From NCBI GenBank assembly GCA_022712735.1, contig JAFLKA010000145.1, positions 1 through 6,018 on the forward strand: DNA of 6,018 nucleotides, in the 5' to 3' direction. Made by a program: the position numbers and the translations under genes. Source of the DNA: Marinosulfonomonas sp. GTDB taxonomy: Bacteria > Pseudomonadota > Alphaproteobacteria > Rhodobacterales > Rhodobacteraceae. The notes under the pieces were generated by a model that ran no database searches, was not told where the DNA came from, and was given only the letters and a program-made list of their open reading frames with translations. Shown piece by piece: positions 1 through 6,018 of this stretch (positions are counted from its first letter, which is position 1; every line of letters begins with the position of its first letter).

Positions 1-3000
1 GCCGATACAGAGCTCGCTGCCCTGTCCGAAGCGCGCTCTGAAATGCAAAACGCACCATCCTTGCGCCTCGCCAATCTAACCCACCTGCAACACCCGATGT
101 CCGTCGATCTGCACATCGAGGCCTGCGCCACCAAATCGAAACTGGTGATCGCACGGGTGCTGGGCGGGGCGGGCTATTGGAAATACGGGTTGGAGCAATA
201 TGCGGCGCATTTGCATGACGCAGGCGTGCCATTCGCCGCCCTTCCGGGGGATGACAAACCCGATCCCGACTTGTGGCGGCTTTCGACCGTTTCACGCGAG
301 GATTACGATGCGCTCTGGGCCTATATGGTCGAGGGCGGGCCGCAAAACGCCACAGGCTTGCTTGGATATGCCAAGGCAATGCTGGATGACGGCGACAAAC
401 CAGTCGCCGCCACACCGCTGCTTCGGGCCGGTGTGTATTGGCCAGGCGCAGGTGTTGCTGACTTGACTGCCGCGCAGGAAAACTGGACCGACGGTGCGCC
501 TGTTGTGCCACTGATTTTCTACCGCGCTTTGGTGCAAGGGGCGGGCCTGCATCCGATCAACCGGATGGTCAAAGCATTGCTGCGCCAAGGGCTAAACCCG
601 CTGCCAATCTTTGTCGCCTCGCTAAGAGACCCCGTTTCGGTGGCAACGCTGGAACAGCTGTTCACCGCCGCCCCACCAGAAGTGATCCTGAACTGCACAT
701 CCTTTGCCGTCGGATCACCCCACCAAGGCGAGCATCACACGGGGCCATTGAACCCTCTTGCGATGCGGGCCGCCAACGGGTGCACAGTTTTTCAGGTGGT
801 TCTTGCGGGATCAACCGAGGAGGCGTGGGAAGAGGGGCTAACCGGTCTATCGGCACGCGACATTGCGATGAACGTGGCCCTACCCGAAGTGGATGGGCGC
901 GTATTAAGCCGCGCGATTTCTTTCAAGGGACAAGCATATTTTGACGAGGCAACGCAATGCCCGATCGCTGCATATCGGGCCCGCGGGGACCGTATCGGTT
1001 TTGTCGCGGAACTGGCCGCAAACTGGGCGAAATTGCGCCGCGTTAGCACGGAGAACCGTAAGGTTGCGCTGATCTTGGCGAACTACCCGAACAAGGATGG
1101 TCGGCTCGCCAACGGGGTTGGGCTGGATACCCCCGCATCAACAATGCATGTTCTGGATTTGCTCGCGAACGAGGGGTATTTCGTCTCTAATCCACCACAA
1201 AACAGTGATGGTCTGATGCAAATGATCCTTGCAGGGCCAACCAATTGGCTGACGGATCGCGCTCAAAAAACCGGCGGGGTGCAGATCAGTTTCGCGGACT
1301 ACCAGATCGCCTATGGTCAGTTGCCGTGGGAATTGCGCGAAAAGATCGAGGCGCGTTGGGGCGCACCAGATCAAGATCCGTTCTACACAGTGGGCGAAGT
1401 CGATTGCGGGCATTTTTCCCTGTCGGTTTTGCAGTTCGGCAATGTGGTGGTCGGCTTGCAACCTGCACGCGGCTATAACGTTGATCCGACCGAGACCTAC
1501 CATTCCCCCGATCTGGTGCCGCCGCACAACTATCTGGCGTTCTATTTCTGGATGCGCAATCAATTCGGCGCGCACGCAATTGTGCATATGGGCAAACACG
1601 GCAATCTGGAATGGTTGCCCGGCAAGGCGCTGGCGCTCTCTGACGCTTGTCTGCCCGAAGCCGTGCTGGGCCCAATGCCGCATATCTACCCATTCATCGT
1701 AAATGACCCCGGCGAAGGCACCCAAGCCAAACGCCGCGCACAAGCGGTAATTATTGATCACCTTACGCCGCCGTTAACGCGCGCAGAAACCTATGGACCG
1801 CTGAAAGAACTGGAAGCACTGGTCGATGAATATTACGAAGCCGCAGGGGTGGACCCGCGCCGGATTGAATACCTGCGCTGCGAGATATTATCACTGACAT
1901 CCGTGACAGGATTGGCCGAAGATGCTGGCCTAACAGGCAGCGATGAAGATGGTGATTTGGCCAAGCTGGATTCCTATTTATGCGAACTGAAAGAAGCACA
2001 GATACGGGATGGATTGCATGTGTTCGGCCAATCCCCCACGGGCCGGTTGGAACGTGATCTGACGCAAGCTTTGGTTCGGGTGCCACGTGGCGAGGGGAAA
2101 GAGGCAGATGCGTCTCTAATCCACGCTATTTCAGATGATTTAGGGTTGGGGTTTGACCCGTTAGACGCGGATATGGCCGCCAATTGGGGTGGCGCAAAGC
2201 CTGACGTTCTAATGGGGGTTTGCGATGATAACTGGCGCAGCGCGGGCGACACAATTGAACGGTTGGAGATGCTCGCATCTGCAATGCTGGATGGTGATCA
2301 ACCCGCCCCTGGCCCGGCATCTAAGGCCGTTATGGCCCATGTTAAAACCGTGGTTCGCCCCAGTGTAACATCCTGTGGCCCTGCGGAAGGGGCGGGCCTT
2401 CTCACCGCCCTTTCAGGGCAATTCGTCGCCCCGGCACCATCCGGTGCGCCCACGCGGGGACGGCTGGATGTCCTCCCAACAGGCCGCAACTTTTTCAGCG
2501 TTGATAGCCGCGCAGTGCCAACGCCAACCGCATGGGCCTTGGGCTGGAAATCAGCCAATCTGCTGATTGAAAAGCACTTGCAAACACACGGCGACTGGCC
2601 CCGTAGCATGCTGCTGACCGCATGGGGCACGGCCAATATGCGAACCGGTGGCGATGATATTGCGCAGTGTTTGGCCCTGATGGGAGTGAAACCAACATGG
2701 GATAGCGCCAATCGGCGGGTCACCGGTTTCGAGGTGTTGCCGCAAGGCGTTTTGGGGCGGCCTAGGGTGGACGTAACCCTGCGCGTCTCAGGCTTTTTCC
2801 GCGATGCGTTTCCTCAGCTGATTTCGCTGGTAGATAGTGCAGCCCGCGCCGTGATGGCGCTGGACGAGCCTGCTGATCTGAACCCCGCCGCGGATCGTTT
2901 CCGCCGCGAGGGAGAGGAGGCCGCTTACCGTGTGTTTGGCTCTAAACCCGGGGCATATGGCGCAGGTCTTCAGGCGATGATTGACGAGCGGTTGTGGGCA

Positions 3001-3618
3001 GACAAGGCCGATCTGGCCGAGGCGTATCTGGAATGGGGCAGTTATGCCTATGGCAAAGGGAGCGAGGGGCGCAAGGACCGCAAGGGGTTTGAGACGCGGC
3101 TCACGCAGACCGAAGCCATCGTGCAAAATCAGGATAATCGCGAGCATGATCTGCTGGACAGCGATGATTATTACCAGTTCGAGGGCGGCGCGGCGGCGGC
3201 GGTTTCTACCCTACAGGGCCGCGACAGGCCGATTTATCACAATGATCATTCGCGCCCTGAGCGCCCTGTCATCCGTACATTAGAAGACGAGATTGGCCGC
3301 GTGGTTCGCTCGCGGGTGGTAAACCCGAAATGGATCGAGGGGGTCAAGCGGCACGGCTATAAGGGCGCGTTTGAAATGGCTGCGACGGTCGATTATCTGT
3401 TCGCCTTTGCCGCCACCACGGGGGCCGTGCGCGGGCATCATTTTGATCTGGTCTATACGGCGTTTCTGGACGATGACGGCACACGCGAATTTATCGCGGA
3501 CAACAACGCGCCAGCCTTACGCGAAATTGCCCAACGCTTGAACGAGGCGATTGAGCGGGGTTTATGGGTGCCAAAGTCGAATACAGCACGGGCGCGGTTG
3601 GTGGATTTGGCCCGTTAA
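1..3618 (+). CDS. cobN: Cobaltochelatase large subunit CobN, 5'-truncated by the window edge
   Basis: CobN is the corrin-binding subunit of the cytoplasmic CobNST complex, which inserts Co(II) into hydrogenobyrinic acid a,c-diamide with ATP hydrolysis by CobS/CobT. The frame is open from base 1 and gives 1205 visible residues. The signature HMGKHGNLEWLPGK lies at residues 529-542, WGTANMRTGGDDIAQ at about 875-889, and NDHSRPERPVIRTLEDE begins near residue 1080; all are typical of the CobN/Mg-chelatase H family. The first ATG (base 43) has no Shine-Dalgarno sequence. The codons before it read ADTELAALSEARSE, which fits the N-terminal region that precedes the PSLRLANL segment (residues 19-26) in CobN proteins. 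The true start is therefore upstream, probably by a few dozen codons. Family members are roughly 1250 residues, so little is missing. No frameshift or internal stop is seen. BchH/ChlH is the main alternative; the cobO neighbour and overall similarity favour CobN. Confidence 0.96.
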   Translation, partial: ADTELAALSEARSEMQNAPSLRLANLTHLQHPMSVDLHIEACATKSKLVIARVLGGAGYWKYGLEQYAAHLHDAGVPFAALPGDDKPDPDLWRLSTVSREDYDALWAYMVEGGPQNATGLLGYAKAMLDDGDKPVAATPLLRAGVYWPGAGVADLTAAQENWTDGAPVVPLIFYRALVQGAGLHPINRMVKALLRQGLNPLPIFVASLRDPVSVATLEQLFTAAPPEVILNCTSFAVGSPHQGEHHTGPLNPLAMRAANGCTVFQVVLAGSTEEAWEEGLTGLSARDIAMNVALPEVDGRVLSRAISFKGQAYFDEATQCPIAAYRARGDRIGFVAELAANWAKLRRVSTENRKVALILANYPNKDGRLANGVGLDTPASTMHVLDLLANEGYFVSNPPQNSDGLMQMILAGPTNWLTDRAQKTGGVQISFADYQIAYGQLPWELREKIEARWGAPDQDPFYTVGEVDCGHFSLSVLQFGNVVVGLQPARGYNVDPTETYHSPDLVPPHNYLAFYFWMRNQFGAHAIVHMGKHGNLEWLPGKALALSDACLPEAVLGPMPHIYPFIVNDPGEGTQAKRRAQAVIIDHLTPPLTRAETYGPLKELEALVDEYYEAAGVDPRRIEYLRCEILSLTSVTGLAEDAGLTGSDEDGDLAKLDSYLCELKEAQIRDGLHVFGQSPTGRLERDLTQALVRVPRGEGKEADASLIHAISDDLGLGFDPLDADMAANWGGAKPDVLMGVCDDNWRSAGDTIERLEMLASAMLDGDQPAPGPASKAVMAHVKTVVRPSVTSCGPAEGAGLLTALSGQFVAPAPSGAPTRGRLDVLPTGRNFFSVDSRAVPTPTAWALGWKSANLLIEKHLQTHGDWPRSMLLTAWGTANMRTGGDDIAQCLALMGVKPTWDSANRRVTGFEVLPQGVLGRPRVDVTLRVSGFFRDAFPQLISLVDSAARAVMALDEPADLNPAADRFRREGEEAAYRVFGSKPGAYGAGLQAMIDERLWADKADLAEAYLEWGSYAYGKGSEGRKDRKGFETRLTQTEAIVQNQDNREHDLLDSDDYYQFEGGAAAAVSTLQGRDRPIYHNDHSRPERPVIRTLEDEIGRVVRSRVVNPKWIEGVKRHGYKGAFEMAATVDYLFAFAATTGAVRGHHFDLVYTAFLDDDGTREFIADNNAPALREIAQRLNEAIERGLWVPKSNTARARLVDLAR

Positions 3619-3917
3619 CCACAATCCAGCCGTGCGGTCATAAGCGCCGGATCCCCCTTCATTGAAGCAGGCACCACTTTGCATCCGCTTGCAATCTCCA
3701 TCGCTCTGGCCGCTTTGGGAAAGGTATTGCCGATCTTTGGCACGCGTTCAAAATTGGTGCGGATTGCCTCGGCGCTATCTTTGCGGATACGGATTTGAAA
3801 GGTGCTTCCCTGAACTTCGATCGTTTGCGACTCGACCCCCATAAATGCGGGATGCGGGCTGTCACATGATGCCAAAACCAACGAAATCACAAAGCCAAAC
3901 CAAACTAGACGCGCCAT
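3615..3917 (-). CDS. Small predicted lipoprotein, function unknown
   Basis: This 100-residue protein starts with a short basic N-terminus (MAR), a hydrophobic stretch and a lipobox LASC with the acceptor Cys18. Asp19 follows the cysteine; in E. coli that would favour inner-membrane retention, though the rule may not hold here. The mature part is about 83 residues, has no transmembrane segment, and contains AEAIRTN near residues 49-55 plus two further cysteines (79 and 99) that could form a disulfide in the periplasm. The ATG at 3917-3915 is preceded by AAGG about 7 bases upstream. The gene converges on cobN, overlapping its stop by three bases, and diverges from the membrane-protein gene, so it is its own transcription unit in this window. 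I recall similar short hypothetical lipoproteins in Rhodobacterales but know no function. The coding call rests on the signal peptide, the ribosome-binding site and the tight packing. Confidence 0.82.
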   Translation of the reverse strand: MARLVWFGFVISLVLASCDSPHPAFMGVESQTIEVQGSTFQIRIRKDSAEAIRTNFERVPKIGNTFPKAARAMEIASGCKVVPASMKGDPALMTARLDCG

Positions 3918-3924
3918 ATTTTCA

Positions 3925-3928
3925 CCTT
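3925..3928 (-). promoter_or_regulatory. Ribosome-binding site of the lipoprotein gene
   Basis: On the minus strand the sequence before the start reads AAGGTGAAAAT followed by ATG. This puts a four-base AAGG Shine-Dalgarno core 7 bases from the start codon and supports the start at 3917. Confidence 0.6.
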
Positions 3929-3973
3929 CGATTACACATAACCGATATTGTCAGCAGCATAGTTAACAACAGA

Positions 3974-3987
3974 TTAATCCTGATCAT
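3974..3987. promoter_or_regulatory. FNR/FnrL-like dyad (weak candidate)
   Basis: The bases TTAAT-CCTG-ATCAT match 8 of the 10 defined positions of the FNR-family consensus TTGAT-N4-ATCAA. The site lies in the divergent region, 56 bases from the lipoprotein start codon and 87 bases from the membrane-protein start codon. It differs from consensus at the G of the left half and the last A of the right half. An AT-rich region can give such a match by chance, so this is only a candidate operator. Confidence 0.25.
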
Positions 3988-4018
3988 TTCACCTGCAACA
4001 GTTTGCCACATGCATCCT

Positions 4019-4063
4019 ATATACAGAATCATCTATATCATATTCAACTTATTGAATGTATAT
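4019..4063. repeat. Long-spaced inverted repeat ATATACA / TGTATAT
   Basis: ATATACA at 4019-4025 is the exact reverse complement of TGTATAT at 4057-4063, with 31 bases between. The right arm ends directly before the Shine-Dalgarno bases of the membrane-protein gene. The pair encloses the shorter ATTCAA/TTGAAT dyad. It could be paired half-sites for a regulator or the outer stem of a leader RNA structure; AT-rich composition makes chance possible. Confidence 0.35.
4042..4057. repeat. Short inverted repeat ATTCAA-CTTA-TTGAAT upstream of the membrane-protein gene
   Basis: Two perfect six-base arms (4042-4047 and 4052-4057) flank a four-base spacer. The repeat ends 6 bases before the ribosome-binding site of the downstream gene. 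This position suits a repressor operator or a small leader hairpin, but no regulator can be named from it. Confidence 0.4.
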
Positions 4064-4068
4064 GGAGA
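4064..4068 (+). promoter_or_regulatory. Ribosome-binding site fixing the membrane-protein start
   Basis: GGAGA ends 6 bases before ATG 4075. The frame is open further upstream with a possible TTG start at 4003, but that has no Shine-Dalgarno sequence and would add 24 residues encoded by the AT-rich leader. This site decides for 4075. Confidence 0.8.
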
Positions 4069-4074
4069 CGGACA

Positions 4075-5289
4075 ATGCACCCTTCAACAAACAGACCGGC
4101 CGACACCTATTCGCCGCTCTACTTCCTCGCGTCCCTTGGCACCGGAGGACTGACGGTTACGTTCTTTATGTATTTGATGTTCTGGGTGCCGCACCCCGGT
4201 CGTCCCGTTCCTATTTTCGAGGACATCATCGCCGCCTTTAGCACCGGATCAATCGCCACCCAGATCATGATCATCATCGCCATGGCGGGCGTCGGGATCA
4301 TGTCGTTCATGAATATCCGCTCGCTGATCTGGAACCTTTCGGCCTTTTCCGCGTTTCGCAAAACCGAAGCCTATCAAACCCTGAAAAACAGCAACGCCGA
4401 AAGCACCCTGCTGGCAATGCCATTGGCATTGGCAATGTCGGTGAATGTCGGCTTTATGGTTGGCCTGGCATTTGTTCCCGGCCTGTGGAGCGTTGTTGAA
4501 TATCTGTTCCCTCTGGCGTTGATTGCGTTCATTGCAATCGGCTGGATCGCCTTTAGCTACATCGGTGATTTTCTGGGGCGCGTGTTGACCAAAGGCGGGC
4601 TGTTCGATGTCACATCGCACAATTCCTTTGCTCAACTTTTGCCTGCCTTCGCCTTGTCCATGGTTGCCGTGGGCCTATCCGCCCCCGCCGCCATGAGCGG
4701 CAATGCGGTGACCGTTGGTCTGGGCCTAATCCTGTCCACATTCGTTGGCATTGCCGCGGTTATCTATGCGTTGTTTGCGGCCTTCACCGCGTTTAACTCG
4801 ATGCTGCACTACGGCACAGCCAAGGAATCCAGCCCGACACTGCTGATCATCATTCCATTGGTAACCGTTCTGGGCATCACATTCTTGCGTCAAAACCACG
4901 GGCTGCATATGCAATTTGATGCGCATAGTACCGCAGGCGAAACCATGATGATGCTGGCAAAAGCCCTCACCATTCAGCTGGTATTCCTTGGCCTTGGTCT
5001 GGTTGTTCTAAAGCGCGAGGAATACTTCAAAGACTTTGTCTTTGGCAAGAAAACCTCGCCTGGTTCTTACGCACTGGTTTGTCCCGGCGTGGCCCTGTCA
5101 GTGATGACACAGTTCTTCATCAACGCGGGTCTCGTATCGGCTGGCCTAGTTGACAAATTCTCGGCCACATATTGGGCGCTGACCGCTGTTGCTGTTGCGT
5201 TCCAGTTTGCAATGGTCGTGCTGGTGTTCCGCCTGAACAAACAACACTTTGGCAAACCACGCACATCAGGCGCTGTGCCAGCAGAATAG
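4075..5289 (+). CDS. Polytopic inner-membrane protein, TDT (SLAC1/TehA)-like; possibly TsoY family
   Basis: The product is 404 residues and very hydrophobic. About ten transmembrane segments can be drawn, near residues 13-39, 57-79, 111-135, 142-165, 185-206, 211-240, 254-272, 292-312, 331-354 and 367-386. Ten helices and about 400 residues fit the TDT superfamily of TehA/SLAC1-like anion or dicarboxylate channels, but I rely on topology and general resemblance, not a diagnostic motif. I also have a recollection that such Rhodobacterales proteins are named TsoY family (seleno)protein; this is unverified. The only cysteine is Cys336 in SYALVCPGVA at the start of helix 9. Basic residues cluster in the loops RKTEAYQTLK (95-104) and KREEYFKDFVFGKK (313-326), and the tail NKQHFGKPR is basic; these stretches are probably cytoplasmic. 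The gene lies 106 bases before cobO on the same strand, so a role linked to corrinoid metabolism is possible, but the substrate is unknown. Confidence 0.85.
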   Translation: MHPSTNRPADTYSPLYFLASLGTGGLTVTFFMYLMFWVPHPGRPVPIFEDIIAAFSTGSIATQIMIIIAMAGVGIMSFMNIRSLIWNLSAFSAFRKTEAYQTLKNSNAESTLLAMPLALAMSVNVGFMVGLAFVPGLWSVVEYLFPLALIAFIAIGWIAFSYIGDFLGRVLTKGGLFDVTSHNSFAQLLPAFALSMVAVGLSAPAAMSGNAVTVGLGLILSTFVGIAAVIYALFAAFTAFNSMLHYGTAKESSPTLLIIIPLVTVLGITFLRQNHGLHMQFDAHSTAGETMMMLAKALTIQLVFLGLGLVVLKREEYFKDFVFGKKTSPGSYALVCPGVALSVMTQFFINAGLVSAGLVDKFSATYWALTAVAVAFQFAMVVLVFRLNKQHFGKPRTSGAVPAE

Positions 5290-5313
5290 CCAACACACCC
5301 AAACCCGACACAA

Positions 5314-5338
5314 GCGGGCGGCCTAAATGGTCGCCCGC
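5314..5338 (+). terminator. GC-rich hairpin after the membrane-protein gene, without a T-tract
   Basis: GCGGGCGGCC (5314-5323) pairs with GGTCGCCCGC (5329-5338) around a TAAAT loop, giving a 10-base-pair stem with one G-U wobble. CAA and TTG outside it can add three pairs across a two-base bulge. It begins 24 bases after the upstream stop codon, a usual terminator position. The bases that follow (ACTTGCATCC) are not a T-run, so it may be a weak or partial terminator, or an mRNA-stabilising structure between the membrane-protein gene and cobO. Confidence 0.6.
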
Positions 5339-5370
5339 ACTTGCATCCGGGACCATGTCGCCGCAATGTG

Positions 5371-5388
5371 TTTCCTGCAAACAGGAGG
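5371..5388 (+). promoter_or_regulatory. Hairpin sequestering the cobO Shine-Dalgarno sequence
   Basis: TCCTG (5373-5377) pairs with CAGGA (5382-5386) around a CAAA loop. Two further U-G pairs extend it to TTTCCTG/CAGGAGG. The 3' arm contains the AGGAGG ribosome-binding site at 5383-5388, so the folded RNA would hide it. Whether this controls translation is inference. Confidence 0.4.
5383..5388 (+). promoter_or_regulatory. Ribosome-binding site of cobO
   Basis: A full AGGAGG ends 7 bases before ATG 5396. It decides the start against the upstream in-frame ATG at 5327, which lies inside the loop of the GC-rich hairpin and has no such site. Confidence 0.9.
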
Positions 5389-5395
5389 GCATAAA

Positions 5396-6004
5396 ATGAC
5401 TGATGACACCGACCGCCACGCAATGAAAATGGCCAAGAAGAAGGCTGCGCGCGATAAAATCATGGCGACCAAGACCGATCAAAAGGGTCTGATCATCGTT
5501 CATACCGGCAAGGGCAAGGGCAAATCATCCGCCGCATTCGGGATGATCTTTCGCTGCATCGCCCATGATATGAAATGCGCCGTCGTGCAGTTCATCAAAG
5601 GTGGCATGTCGACGGGCGAGCGTGATCTGATCCTTGCCAAGTTTAGCGATGAATGTGAGTTTTACACCATGGGCGAAGGGTTCACATGGGAAACGCAGGA
5701 TAAATCCCGCGACACCGAAATGGCTGCGGCGGCTTGGGAAAAAGCCAAAGACCTGATCCGTGATCCCGCCAATAAAATGGTGCTGTTGGACGAAATCAAC
5801 ATCGCCCTGCGCTATGATTACATCGACATCAAGGATGTGGTCGAATTTCTGACAAACGAAAAACCCGAAATGACCCATGTGGTTCTAACGGGGCGCAACG
5901 CCAAAGAAGACCTGATCGAAATCGCCGATCTGGTAACGGAAATGGAGCTGATCAAGCACCCGTTCCGCTCCGGCATCAAAGCGCAGATCGGGGTCGAGTT
6001 TTAG
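5396..6004 (+). CDS. cobO: Cob(I)yrinic acid a,c-diamide adenosyltransferase CobO
   Basis: CobO (BtuR/CobA family, EC 2.5.1.17) transfers the 5'-deoxyadenosyl group of ATP to the reduced cobalt of cobyrinic acid a,c-diamide in the cytoplasm; family enzymes also act in corrinoid salvage. The 202-residue product has a P-loop GKGKGKSS at residues 38-45, the conserved GEGFTWET at 93-100, a Walker-B-like VLLDEIN at 129-135, LTGRN in the last fifth, and the family-typical C-terminus ending in HPFRSGIKAQIGVEF. The lysine-rich N-terminus before the P-loop is usual for this family, and the length is close to the roughly 200-215 residues expected, so the gene looks complete. The start is set by an ideal ribosome-binding site. 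It follows the membrane-protein gene in the same direction and may be partly co-transcribed with it, although a hairpin separates them. Function follows CobN in the pathway after a cobalt-reduction step. Confidence 0.97.
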   Translation: MTDDTDRHAMKMAKKKAARDKIMATKTDQKGLIIVHTGKGKGKSSAAFGMIFRCIAHDMKCAVVQFIKGGMSTGERDLILAKFSDECEFYTMGEGFTWETQDKSRDTEMAAAAWEKAKDLIRDPANKMVLLDEINIALRYDYIDIKDVVEFLTNEKPEMTHVVLTGRNAKEDLIEIADLVTEMELIKHPFRSGIKAQIGVEF

Positions 6005-6018
6005 AGCAAATCCAATCC

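Larger units (their letters stand above)
3918..4074. promoter_or_regulatory. Divergent AT-rich intergenic region, presumed promoters for both flanking genes
   Basis: This 157-base gap lies between the start codons of the minus-strand lipoprotein gene and the plus-strand membrane-protein gene, so it must carry any promoters specific to these two. It is visibly more AT-rich than the coding DNA. TATATA at 4018-4023 is the best -10-like candidate for the plus strand, but no good -35 element lies at standard spacing (TTGCCA at 4003-4008 is too close). I found no convincing sigma-70 pair for the minus strand. It holds an FNR-like dyad and inverted repeats listed separately. No B12-box-like riboswitch element was recognised. 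Confidence 0.6.

Noticed and set aside
43..45. ATG at 43 as the cobN start
   Set aside because: There is no Shine-Dalgarno sequence before it, the frame is open back to base 1, and the residues before it look like normal CobN N-terminal sequence. It is an internal Met.
1138..1761. A 207-codon open frame on the minus strand inside cobN
   Set aside because: It is antisense to the conserved CobN core including HMGKHGNLEWLPGK, has no recognisable domain or ribosome-binding site, and is explained by codon bias of the real gene.
4003..4074. Upstream TTG start for the membrane protein, adding 24 residues
   Set aside because: The added part is translated AT-rich leader with no ribosome-binding site, and ATG 4075 has a good GGAGA at proper distance.
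3845..4153. A 102-codon plus-strand frame spanning the divergent intergenic region
   Set aside because: It starts antisense to the lipoprotein signal peptide, crosses the AT-rich gap, and ends out of frame inside the membrane-protein gene. No domain or ribosome-binding site supports it.
4415..4431. Palindrome CAATGCCA-T-TGGCATTG and nearby TGGCAATG direct repeat
   Set aside because: It lies inside the coding sequence of a transmembrane helix rich in Ala, Met and Leu (AMPLALAM). Repeated codons explain it better than a binding site.
5327..5395. Upstream ATG 5327 as the cobO start
   Set aside because: It lies in the loop of the GC-rich hairpin, lacks a ribosome-binding site, and the residues up to 5395 do not resemble a CobO N-terminus.
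5290..5395. Cobalamin riboswitch before cobO
   Set aside because: The 106-base gap is too short for the full element, and I see no B12-box-like sequence in it; only two simple hairpins are present.
6005..6018. Downstream gene start or terminator after cobO
   Set aside because: Only 14 bases remain, with no start codon, ribosome-binding site or hairpin visible.

Overview
The window looks like a chromosomal piece of an alphaproteobacterium, most likely a Rhodobacterales (roseobacter-type) species. It carries parts of the aerobic, late-cobalt-insertion adenosylcobalamin (vitamin B12) pathway. The organism call rests on the CobN/CobO pair, on how closely both proteins resemble my recollection of Rhodobacterales homologues, and on moderate-to-high GC coding DNA with an AT-rich divergent intergenic region. 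It is an inference, not a measured match.

Layout. Positions 1-3618 (+) hold cobN, the large subunit of the ATP-dependent cobaltochelatase; its reading frame is open at the left edge, so the start codon lies outside the window. Positions 3615-3917 (-) hold a small predicted lipoprotein of unknown function, convergent with cobN and sharing its TTAA stop region. Positions 3918-4074 are an AT-rich divergent intergenic region with inverted repeats and one FNR-like dyad. Positions 4075-5289 (+) encode a roughly ten-helix inner-membrane protein of unproven function, resembling the TDT (SLAC1/TehA-like) transporters and possibly the TsoY group. Positions 5290-5395 contain a GC-rich hairpin and a second hairpin that pairs with the next ribosome-binding site. 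Positions 5396-6004 (+) hold cobO, the corrinoid adenosyltransferase. The last 14 bases hold nothing recognisable.

How the genes fit. CobN, together with CobS and CobT (not in the window), inserts cobalt into hydrogenobyrinic acid a,c-diamide. After reduction of the cobalt, CobO adds the 5'-deoxyadenosyl group to cobyrinic acid a,c-diamide. The two enzymes therefore act almost consecutively, and the lipoprotein and membrane protein sit between their genes. Whether those two proteins take part in B12 or cobalt metabolism cannot be decided from the sequence. I see no mobile element, CRISPR array, tRNA/rRNA or cobalamin riboswitch. The least explained parts are the membrane protein with its single cysteine, the intergenic dyads, and the hairpin over the cobO ribosome-binding site.
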